A stretch of DNA of 64,000 nt from UBA2040 sp041674745 (lineage in GTDB: Bacteria > Bacteroidota > Bacteroidia > Flavobacteriales_D > Crocinitomicaceae): the NCBI GenBank assembly GCA_041674745.1, contig JBAYVD010000010.1, positions 62,001 through 126,000 of the forward strand, given 5' to 3'. Shown here piece by piece: positions 52,921 through 59,784 of this stretch. The translations under genes were made by a program, and so were the position numbers. The notes beneath the pieces were generated by a model that worked only from the letters and a program-made list of their open reading frames with translations, was not told the origin of the DNA and did not search any database. Numbering within the stretch: the first letter of the stretch is position 1; every line of letters begins with the position of its first letter.

Positions 52921-54552
52921 TTATTTTTTCGCAGCCTCGTTCATCGTGATGAAATAGTTGGCTTTCCCTTTTCGGTCGACAAAAAATGAACTTATTTCTT
53001 TGTAATACAAGCTTGAATCCATCGTATTTAGTTGATTTTTTTGCTCCAAGGTGAGTATCAAAACTACAGGCAACTCACTCCTGAACTTGATTAAAAAATC
53101 ACTTTCTGGAATCGTATCAACCATGGAACTGAAATTCGAACTTAAATAAAATGGCAAACTAGGTGGGTGACCTGTCGTATTCCCAATGATTATTTCACTT
53201 TCGCTTTTTGCTTCCGATGCAATGAATTCACTTACTTTTCGCGTACTGTCTTTGTAGTTGTCTACTAATGGCAAAATGACAACCCAAATTACGAATTGAA
53301 AAGTCAGATTTAATCCTATAATGGCGGTGAAAAAATGCTTGGATTCTCTTTTCCTGAACAAAGTAATCCAAGCAGTCGTCATTCCCATTGCAAATACAGC
53401 AGTAATCCATTGTAGCGTACTAGAAAACTCCATGAATACGGTTGCTCCAAACAATGCAGCCACGACCAAGCAGGCAATTAAAACCTGAACAACTATGAGC
53501 GATTTTATTGGTCGTGTATTATTTTTTAGGTGCTCCACAATGATTTTCGAAATCATAATCGCCATTGGTACGTGCGCTACGACGGCATAAGCAGGCAGTT
53601 TGCTGGGTGAAAATTCATAAAACAGCCAACCCGCTACAAACCAAGCACCCAATAGTAAATTCTCGCCTTTGTCTTTTAAAATTCCTGTAATCAGTTTCCA
53701 AAATGCAGTTGGGAACAACGCGATATACGGTGTGAAAAACGCGATTAAAAAAACAAAGTGCAAGCCTGGAGGACCTGTTTGTCCCAAAACACTCCCATTG
53801 ATTCGTTTCAAAATGTACCAATCCAACATCCAATTGATGAGCACACCTCCATCGCGTTGCGAAGCAAAATACCCCCACAAAAACAATGGCAAAAGTGCCA
53901 ATGGAAGAAAAAACCAAGGATGCAAAATGATCAGGTTCTTTCTAGATGGATGCAGTATTACCAAAATTCCCGCAAAAACAGCGGTAAAAATGACAATGGG
54001 CGGACCTTTCAGCAAGAGTGCCAAAGCAAAGGAAATCCAAAAAACGAGCACCGCCCAGTACTTTCGATGGTTGATTATTTCAACTATTGCCAAACCACAA
54101 AGCGTAGAAAAAAACAACAAACCACCATCCGTAACGGATATTTTAGCCAAAACAGGCACAAAAATCGATGTTGCCAAAACCAGCATAGCGATGAGTCCCG
54201 TCTTTTTTCCAAACAATTTTCCACCCCAAAAATAAACGATGAGGTAAGTGGAAAAAATACTCAAAGCCGCAGGTAAACGCACCGCAAATTCCGAAATTCC
54301 AAAGAATTTGTAGCCTAGCGCAATCATCCAAAAATGCAAGGGAGTTTTGCGGTGAATTTCAGACCACATGAATTCTGGAATCAGCCAATTGTCGGATTTC
54401 AACATGCTTTTAGCGAATCCTGCATAAGCGGCTTCATCTTGGTCCCAAAGACTAATGGAGCCCATGTGAGCAAACGTGATGATCCCCAACAGAACGATGA
54501 CCAATGTGTTCAAATGTTTAGTAACCCACTCCATTAAAAATTTCATTTTCAT
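52921..54552 (-). CDS. ArnT/PMT-like integral membrane glycosyltransferase (GT39/83 type)
   Basis: I take the ATG at 54552 (543 residues) because the longer frame adds a polar stretch before the first transmembrane helix. The first lumenal loop carries the acidic catalytic motif SLWDQDEAAYAG (about 33-44) and WSEIHRKTPLHFW, as in ArnT and PMT_2 enzymes that transfer sugars from polyprenyl phosphate. About eleven hydrophobic helices follow. A C-terminal periplasmic domain starts at about residue 430. It may modify lipid A, glycans or secreted proteins. Monocistronic by position; it faces the accessory island. Confidence 0.82.
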   Translation of the reverse strand: MKMKFLMEWVTKHLNTLVIVLLGIITFAHMGSISLWDQDEAAYAGFAKSMLKSDNWLIPEFMWSEIHRKTPLHFWMIALGYKFFGISEFAVRLPAALSIFSTYLIVYFWGGKLFGKKTGLIAMLVLATSIFVPVLAKISVTDGGLLFFSTLCGLAIVEIINHRKYWAVLVFWISFALALLLKGPPIVIFTAVFAGILVILHPSRKNLIILHPWFFLPLALLPLFLWGYFASQRDGGVLINWMLDWYILKRINGSVLGQTGPPGLHFVFLIAFFTPYIALFPTAFWKLITGILKDKGENLLLGAWFVAGWLFYEFSPSKLPAYAVVAHVPMAIMISKIIVEHLKNNTRPIKSLIVVQVLIACLVVAALFGATVFMEFSSTLQWITAVFAMGMTTAWITLFRKRESKHFFTAIIGLNLTFQFVIWVVILPLVDNYKDSTRKVSEFIASEAKSESEIIIGNTTGHPPSLPFYLSSNFSSMVDTIPESDFLIKFRSELPVVLILTLEQKNQLNTMDSSLYYKEISSFFVDRKGKANYFITMNEAAKK

Positions 54553-54600
54553 TTTTTTACGACTTGTATGATTTCTATCCGCAAACAAGAAAAAACGCAC

Positions 54601-54892
54601 AGCTCAGAGTCTATGCTTTCTATTCATTGTTGATCCGCTTATGTCGGATAGTTTATTTTATTCCGATAAAAATTCGTTTCCCATCAAATGTATCACTTCT
54701 TTGGCAAATTTCACACAAGGTTTTACCACCTTTCCTTCGTTAAAAATTCTGCCGAAGCAACCAATCTTTTGCGTTGGTCTCTTTTTATAGATGGAAAATT
54801 AAGGAGAATGGTTGGGCGATTCAACCAATAAACCAAGCTATTTTTAAATTGAAGTGTGTAACACGAAAATCGTATATTTGGTATAGAAAGAC
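54601..54892. other. Gene-free AT-rich stretch before the cassette cluster
   Basis: No complete gene is supported here. On the minus strand two different frames stay open for 40-45 codons without a usable start: one ends with a stop near 54731 and the other near 54656. This could be a decayed gene or a short repeated element. The stretch separates the GT39 gene from the first attC-like half site at 54895. Confidence 0.4.
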
Positions 54893-54894
54893 TC

Positions 54895-54935
54895 GGTATG
54901 TTGCACTTTTGTGGCGCATAGCGATTAGTTAAGTG
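54895..54935 (+). repeat. attC-like site 0 (left half degraded)
   Basis: GGTATGTTGCAC (54895-54906) partly pairs with GTGGCGCATAGC (54911-54922; 9 of 12 positions including one wobble) around a T4 loop. GTTAAGTG (54928-54935) follows, resembling an R' box (GTTRRRY). The right arm GTGGCGCATAGC is identical at 11 of 12 positions to the right arm of the next site (55746-55757). No clear left R'' box (RYYYAAC) is seen, so this may be a decayed attC or the insertion-point side. Confidence 0.5.
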
Positions 54936-55764
54936 TAATGGAGCATTTTGTGTAACTAAGACAATAATAATCGTTCGTTTATTAAAACAAATCTAATTTG
55001 AAAAGTATCTTTTTGATCGTTATCGTGATTATTTCGTTTTCACCGACATTGTGCAGTCAACAAAATTTTTATTGGAAAATAAATTGGAAATTTACTGATA
55101 ATCATAATGAATCAATTAGTAATCTAGACGTCCAATTCGGATGTCCTGGATATCCCACTGCACTTTATTTCAAAACAAATTCTAATGGTTTAATTTCAAC
55201 AATTTTGCCAATGCAAACGATACAAAAAGATAGTATGCAAGTAGATACAATTTGTGGATGTGTTGTTCAAATTTTTGATGATAGATACGAATCCTTTCAT
55301 TTGGGACTTTTTGAATACCCAAAACAAATTATTGAAAATGGAACAGAATTGATAAAACTTAATTTAATGACTTCCGCCCAATTAGATAAGAAGAAATTCG
55401 CTTATTTGTCGGGGCGAATTTCAAAAACTGATATAGCTTTGAAAGACACGATAATAATTTATGATTTTGCTAAAATAAATCCCTACAATGAGCCGTATTC
55501 AATGGATTTATCGAAGGACTCTAAAAACAATTACAAACTTGTCTTTTATGAAAAACCAACTGCTTTTGATAATATCACTCAAATCGAAAAGACGGCAAAA
55601 ATAAAACTAAAGAAAAAGAGTGTAACGATTAAACTAGATGGTAAAAAGAACAAGTTTATTCTTAGTACTTTTAAAAGCAATAACGAATACAGATATATAT
55701 TAACGAGAGAATAAAAACACTTAACACACGCTATGCCGCCACTGCGCGGCGCATAGCATTGCCG
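54929..55764 (+). mobile_element. Putative integron-type gene cassette 1
   Basis: The unit starts at the G/TT junction of GTTAAGTGT (54928 on) and ends in an attC-like site whose left box is ACACTTAAC (ending 55725), the exact 9-base reverse complement of its own start. That self-complementarity is expected because a circular cassette's attC combines its left box with its own 5' end. It carries one gene, forward, followed by the site, as in integron cassettes. No integrase gene is in the window. Confidence 0.6.
54998..55714 (+). CDS. Cassette 1 gene: secreted protein of unknown function
   Basis: This 238-residue protein starts at TTG with a signal peptide (MKSIFLIVIVIISFSPTLCS). I recognise no family. 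The mature part has a strand-rich first domain (about 25-120) with two Cys-containing pieces (FGCPGYPTALYF and DTICGCVVQIFDD) that look like a transthyretin/CarboxypepD-like sandwich. A Lys-rich second half (about 125-238) has many KK and KLKKKS runs. Codons lean further to AAA/ATA/TTA than in the core genes nearby. The gene is alone in a putative integron cassette, 63 bases from the cassette start, with no visible promoter. Confidence 0.6.
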   Translation: MKSIFLIVIVIISFSPTLCSQQNFYWKINWKFTDNHNESISNLDVQFGCPGYPTALYFKTNSNGLISTILPMQTIQKDSMQVDTICGCVVQIFDDRYESFHLGLFEYPKQIIENGTELIKLNLMTSAQLDKKKFAYLSGRISKTDIALKDTIIIYDFAKINPYNEPYSMDLSKDSKNNYKLVFYEKPTAFDNITQIEKTAKIKLKKKSVTIKLDGKKNKFILSTFKSNNEYRYILTRE

Positions 55765-55772
55765 TTAGTAGC
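55718..55772 (+). repeat. attC-like recombination site 1
   Basis: Left box CACTTAAC (fits RYYYAAC). Arm GCTATGC (55730-55736), a single unpaired C at 55737, then GCC paired with GGC and a 7-base loop. Return arm GCATAGC (55751-55757), spacer, then right box GTTAGTAGC (55764-55772). Box-spacer-arm-loop-arm-spacer-box with one extra-helical base is the layout of integron attC sites. The total of about 55 bp is at the short end of their range. Confidence 0.65.
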
Positions 55773-56672
55773 AAACAGACATGACAAACTGACAATCATT
55801 TTATTTAATGAGTAATAATTTTCCCGAAATACTTTACAAATATAGGACATGGCAAAGTGACTACAGTAAGAATATTTTGCTAAAAAATGAGATTTATTTT
55901 TCTTCCTCCGTTCAGTTTAATGACCCGTTTGACGCTTCTTTACCTTATAAATATTCAGAGGCAGAGTTGACATCAGAAAACATAAGAAAAAAGCTATTTG
56001 AAATAGGAAGGAGAATTAATCCACAAATGCCTGAAGAAGAATTAGAAATTGAAGTAACCACAAGACAAAACTCTGGAATATTTGCAAACGGACAATATTG
56101 GAAAGATCACTATCCCGATTTTAAAATCCAAATGCAGAATACGTTTGGTATATTTTGCTTGACTGAAAAAAAAGATGATATTTTAATGTGGTCGCATTAT
56201 TCAAATTCACATCAAGGATTTTGTATTGGTTTTGATTCAAAAATATTAATTGAGGCAACGCAATGTACTTTAGGGCCAATTCAATATGAAAACGAATTCC
56301 CAACGATGCCGCTTTTTAACTTTGGCCCACAAGACTTGTTAAGACTCGTAATGACTAAATCGAAACATTGGGAATATGAATGCGAAGCCCGAATGATAAA
56401 AATGCTAAGCCCGAATAAAAGTTTCGAAGTGCCTAACGGAGCGTTTAAAGAAATTATTTTTGGTTGCAAAATTAATGCAACGACAAAAGAGGAATTAATA
56501 AATTTGTGTCGTTCAAAATTCAGTCAAATAAAGTTTTTTGACGCCAAGCTTAATGACTCAAGTTTTAAATTGGACATTATTCCATTTGAATAGACAAAGT
56601 ACAAAAACTGGCAGCTACTAACAGCAATTCTATTTGCAACTTCGGCAAACAAATTAATAAGAAACCTGCACG
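55765..56672 (+). mobile_element. Putative integron-type gene cassette 2
   Basis: The unit opens with GTTAGTAGC (55764-55772). Its 3' site begins with GCTACTAAC (56614-56622), again an exact 9-base reverse complement. It holds one forward gene (DUF2971). The right end is set at GTTTAC (56672), which is a weaker box. Confidence 0.55.
55808..56593 (+). CDS. Cassette 2 gene: DUF2971 family protein
   Basis: This 261-residue cytosolic protein has the DUF2971 pattern: a start like ILYKYRTWQSDY, IYFSSSVQFNDPFDAS (about 30-45) and the core FCLTEKKDDILMWSHYSNSHQGFCIGFD (quoted in part: LMWSHYSNSHQGFCIGFD, about 125-142). The closing piece with EIIFGCKINATTKEEL (about 215-230) is also a family feature. 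The family has no known function, is often single-copy in mobile or variable regions, and is sometimes near defence genes. Here it sits 36 bases after the site and is the sole gene of its cassette. Confidence 0.85.
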   Translation: MSNNFPEILYKYRTWQSDYSKNILLKNEIYFSSSVQFNDPFDASLPYKYSEAELTSENIRKKLFEIGRRINPQMPEEELEIEVTTRQNSGIFANGQYWKDHYPDFKIQMQNTFGIFCLTEKKDDILMWSHYSNSHQGFCIGFDSKILIEATQCTLGPIQYENEFPTMPLFNFGPQDLLRLVMTKSKHWEYECEARMIKMLSPNKSFEVPNGAFKEIIFGCKINATTKEELINLCRSKFSQIKFFDAKLNDSSFKLDIIPFE

Positions 56673-56677
56673 TTTAC
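56614..56677 (+). repeat. attC-like site 2 (weaker)
   Basis: Left box GCTACTAAC (56614-56622) is followed by a short hairpin TTTGC/GCAAA with a 7-base loop (56633-56649) and, further on, GTTTAC (56672-56677) as candidate right box. The left box is convincing by its match to the cassette start. The stem and right box are not. Confidence 0.4.
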
Positions 56678-56698
56678 TACCTTAGAACCTAAACCATA

Positions 56699-57220
56699 AT
56701 GAAAAAAATATTTATAGTACTGTTTTTATTTATGAAGAATTTCTGTTTCTCACAAAATGACAGTTTGCCAAGTTTATTGATTCATTATTCAGATGACCCA
56801 TCAATCGTTTTAACAGGATACAAGCAACCAAATTTAAATTCTGAATCTATCATTACAAGTGATCTTGAAATTTCACTTGACACATTGATTAAATACTATT
56901 CAATCCGATTAGATTTTTTTCCTGATACTACTTATTTAAATTCGATAAAAAATCATTTGTATCTGGATAGTATTCGCTTTTCAGCATTGATCATCAAAGC
57001 TGAATTAAGAATGTGGGTCATAAAATCCAGAAATGGAGGACCGAGAAATTATGAAGATTTATCCTTAAAATATGGGGTGATATATTATGCGGGAAGTTGT
57101 ATGAATGAACCAAGTGATTTTGAAAAAGAGTATGATCTCTTTATGAGAAAGCTTCTTTTACTCAGAAATGGAACTAATTGGGAGGAAAAATACAATTTAG
57201 AGTATCAAAAAAGAAATTAA
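56699..57220 (+). CDS. Possible cassette 3 gene: secreted protein of unknown function
   Basis: This 173-residue protein has a signal peptide (MKKIFIVLFLFMKNFCFSQ). I recognise no family. The mature part is short, with mixed helix and strand segments, a single mid-chain MWVIKSRNGGPRNYEDLSLKYG region (quoted in part: GGPRNYEDLSLKYG) and one cysteine near the end (YYAGSCMNEPSDF). It lies 27 bases downstream of the weak right box GTTTAC, and GTAAAC follows its stop at 57237-57242, so it might be a third cassette. There is no promoter match. Confidence 0.55.
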   Translation: MKKIFIVLFLFMKNFCFSQNDSLPSLLIHYSDDPSIVLTGYKQPNLNSESIITSDLEISLDTLIKYYSIRLDFFPDTTYLNSIKNHLYLDSIRFSALIIKAELRMWVIKSRNGGPRNYEDLSLKYGVIYYAGSCMNEPSDFEKEYDLFMRKLLLLRNGTNWEEKYNLEYQKRN

Positions 57221-57393
57221 AGACTTATAAGAATAGGTAAACAAAAGCGTCCAAAACAATATATTTGAGAAGTTGATTCTTTGCAGCAGAATATTAAAAT
57301 CATTCAATAGTACTTTTAGACGTAAATTATAATAAAAAGAAAAATTTTAGCGACGAAAAACATTGTTCTGTACAACTTAGAATTGATTAAAAA
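57221..57393. other. Intergenic stretch with possible cassette boundary
   Basis: GTAAAC at 57237-57242 is the reverse complement of GTTTAC at 56672, and GTTGATTC at 57272 could be a right box. No inverted-repeat arms are seen, so a third attC site is only suggested. The rest is AT-rich with no recognisable element. Confidence 0.25.
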
Positions 57394-57897
57394 ATGATTA
57401 CGAAAACCAAAGTTTCTGCCGTCTACGCATGCTCCTTAGAAAGAGCCTTTAAAACTCCCATGCTTTGTGATGTTTCTAAAGTTCATACAGGATTTGGTAT
57501 AATGCCTAAGATAACGCATACGACCGACGATGAAAACTGGGGAAAACCGGGTTCAAACAAAAAGGTTTATGCGGCAAAATCATTCTCCCAAAAAGGAGGT
57601 TTTGCTTCGGTTGATTCCGTCCTGGAAAGAGAGGAAAATCAATATTGGAAAATTCAGGTGGATAATTTTCAATCCTGGATGTTGGGTTTTTACAAGTTTG
57701 TTGGTGAATGGAAAACCACCCAATTAGAACCGAACAAAATTCTAGTCGAATACACGTATTCCTTGTATTCAAACGTTCCATTTTTGTACCCGTTGAACTG
57801 GATATTTGCCAAAACGTTTTGGAGAATTTACATGAAAAGAGTTCTTGAAAACGTTCGAACGATGGCCTATCAAAATGAACCGTACTTGTACCAATAA
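57394..57897 (+). CDS. SRPBCC-fold (START/polyketide cyclase-like) protein
   Basis: This 167-residue soluble protein looks like the SRPBCC superfamily, a hydrophobic-ligand-binding helix-grip fold. It has an opening strand ITKTKVSAVYACSLERAFKT that leads into the first helices, a row of strands with WKIQVDNFQSWM and KILVEYTYSLYS, and a C-terminal helix (NWIFAKTFWRIYMKRVLENV) as expected. No catalytic residues are implied. It converges with the symporter gene. No cassette-like box ends it, so I treat it as outside the cassette cluster. Confidence 0.65.
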   Translation: MITKTKVSAVYACSLERAFKTPMLCDVSKVHTGFGIMPKITHTTDDENWGKPGSNKKVYAAKSFSQKGGFASVDSVLEREENQYWKIQVDNFQSWMLGFYKFVGEWKTTQLEPNKILVEYTYSLYSNVPFLYPLNWIFAKTFWRIYMKRVLENVRTMAYQNEPYLYQ

Positions 57898-57934
57898 ACA
57901 CAACCACAAAAGCCAATGAAATGATTGTTCAAAG

Positions 57935-59668
57935 CTACTTGACGAACAAATCCACCTCCTTTTTCGGTAAAACCTTCTCAATCACAAAAGCCAACAACAA
58001 CACCAACAAGCAACCAATTAAATTGTACCACAAATACCCCATTCTCAAGAAATTTGGTGCCGTTTCGGTGAAATTGAGGTAATGAATCCACAAGACGATT
58101 CCTTCTGTGACAAGCGCAGCGATGAAAACGGCTCGTGCTCCCACTTTCTTTAAGTAAAACGCCACCAAGAAAATACCCAAAATGGTTCCATAGAAAAGCG
58201 AACCGAGCATGTTTACGGCTTGGATTAAGTTCTCAAACAACGAAGCATAGGTGGCAAACAGAATGGCAATCACACCCCACAGCAAGGTAAAGAGTTTGGA
58301 AGATTTTAAGTAGTGTTGGTCGCTTTCGTTTTTGGAAAGGGTGCGTTTGTAAATATCAATCGTAGTCGTGGTCGACAAAGCGTTCAATTCTGAAGACGTA
58401 GACGACATCGCGGCACAAAACATCACGGAAAACAACAAACCGATCATGCCCACAGGCAAATTGGCCATTACGAAACTCATGAAAATGTAATCTTTGTCGT
58501 TGGTTTCAATTTTATCGTCCACTTGTTTGATGACGGCTTTGGCAGATTCACGGAGTTCTTTTTCCTTCGCTTGCAAGGCTTCCACCCTACGCTGCTGCAC
58601 GCGAACTTCCTTTTCATTTCCCGCGTTATTAGCCAACACCATTTCGGTAACGGCTGTTTTTTTCTCTTCAAACGTGAGATGATAGGCCTGGTTGATTTCT
58701 TCGTATTCGCCCGCTTTGGACGATTGCATGACCTTTTCTGTTCCCGTTTGGTTGAAAAACAGGGGCGCTTCATTGAACTGGTAAAACACAAATACCAACA
58801 CTCCAATAAAGAGAATAATGAATTGCATCGGAACTTTGAGCAGTCCATTCATGATCAAGCCCAAACGACTTTGCGCCAATGATTTTCCATTCAAATAACG
58901 TTGCACTTGCGATTGATCCGTCCCGAAATAAGACATGAAAAGGAAAACCGCGGCGATCATTCCGGTCCAAATATTGTAGCGATCGTGTAAATCAAATTTG
59001 GTGCTAATCGCATTCAATTTCCCCATTTTTCCGGCAATGTGCAAAGTGTCGGTAAAACTCAAATTGGCTGGCAACAGTTGGAGTACCACAATTCCAGCGA
59101 GAATCATTCCGCCCATCATGATGACCATTTGTTGTTTTTGTGTTTGCGTAACCGCACGTGTTCCACCAGAAACCGTATAAATAATGACCAATACACCGAT
59201 GAAAATATTCGTCAGTGTTAAATTCCAATGCAACAAAGTCGATAAAATAATGGCCGGCGCGTAGATGGTAATTCCAGCGGCCAATCCTCGCTGAATCAGG
59301 AACAAACTAGCAGCCAACAATCGGGTTTTTAAATCAAAACGAGTTTCCAGGTATTCGTAAGCTGTGTAAACTTTTAATCTGTAGAAAATCGGAATAAACG
59401 TCACACTCAAAACAATCATCGCAATCGGCAAGCCAAGATAAAATTGAACGAAACCCAATCCGTCCATGTAGGCTTGACCGGGCGTGGAAAGAAACGTAAT
59501 AGCCGAAGCTTGTGTGGCCATGATGGAAATACCAATCGCCCACCATTTCGCGTCGTTGTTGCCTTTCAAATAACTTTGCAAATCTTGGCTTCCACGGGTT
59601 TTCCAAACGCCATAAGCGACAATGAAAACCAAGGATCCAATCAATACCAACCAATCAATGCTGCTCAT
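57935..59668 (-). CDS. Sodium:solute symporter (SSS family)
   Basis: This 577-residue transporter has the SSS LeuT-fold pattern of about 13 helices. Family motifs include TQASAITFLSTPGQAYMDGLGF (quoted in part, about 51-65) and GGTRAVTQTQKQQM (about 168-181). Between helices, at about residues 318-395, it carries a highly charged stretch (YEEINQAY…RVQQRRVEALQAKEKELRES) predicted to be helical or coiled. Its ATG overlaps the stop of a 39-residue membrane protein gene (ATGA), and the PIG-L deacetylase gene is upstream. The likely job is uptake of a small sugar- or amino-acid-like solute linked to that deacetylase. The substrate is unknown. Confidence 0.85.
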   Translation of the reverse strand: MSSIDWLVLIGSLVFIVAYGVWKTRGSQDLQSYLKGNNDAKWWAIGISIMATQASAITFLSTPGQAYMDGLGFVQFYLGLPIAMIVLSVTFIPIFYRLKVYTAYEYLETRFDLKTRLLAASLFLIQRGLAAGITIYAPAIILSTLLHWNLTLTNIFIGVLVIIYTVSGGTRAVTQTQKQQMVIMMGGMILAGIVVLQLLPANLSFTDTLHIAGKMGKLNAISTKFDLHDRYNIWTGMIAAVFLFMSYFGTDQSQVQRYLNGKSLAQSRLGLIMNGLLKVPMQFIILFIGVLVFVFYQFNEAPLFFNQTGTEKVMQSSKAGEYEEINQAYHLTFEEKKTAVTEMVLANNAGNEKEVRVQQRRVEALQAKEKELRESAKAVIKQVDDKIETNDKDYIFMSFVMANLPVGMIGLLFSVMFCAAMSSTSSELNALSTTTTIDIYKRTLSKNESDQHYLKSSKLFTLLWGVIAILFATYASLFENLIQAVNMLGSLFYGTILGIFLVAFYLKKVGARAVFIAALVTEGIVLWIHYLNFTETAPNFLRMGYLWYNLIGCLLVLLLAFVIEKVLPKKEVDLFVK

Positions 59669-59784
59669 GAAAAATAGCTTGAAAAAGTGAAGAAAAGCAA
59701 GATTTCAGCCACCAAGGCAACCATCAAAAGCAGGTACCATCCTTTCCAGGATTTAAATAGGGGTGGTTTTTCGTTTTCACTCAT
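59665..59784 (-). CDS. 39-residue single-helix membrane protein between PIG-L and the symporter
   Basis: A clean reading frame of 39 codons runs from an ATG at 59784 to a TGA at 59665. It has a short polar N-terminus (MSENEKPPLFKSWKGWY) and one hydrophobic helix (about residues 18-37, LLLMVALVAEILLFFTFSSY). The ATG overlaps the PIG-L stop by 8 bases and its stop overlaps the symporter ATG (ATGA), which strongly suggests it is translated. Small single-helix partners of SSS transporters are known in other systems, so it may be an accessory subunit. I know no family for it. Confidence 0.72.
   Translation of the reverse strand: MSENEKPPLFKSWKGWYLLLMVALVAEILLFFTFSSYFS

Noticed and set aside
53669..54235. 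Open frame of 188 residues on the plus strand opposite the GT39 gene
   Set aside because: It is Lys/Pro/Gln-rich without domains, lies wholly antisense to a clear membrane glycosyltransferase, and overlaps another antisense frame. This is typical shadow coding.
57898..57934. Cassette boundary after the SRPBCC gene
   Set aside because: No GAATCAAC or other RYYYAAC-type box with a hairpin follows the gene, so it is not included in the cassette cluster.
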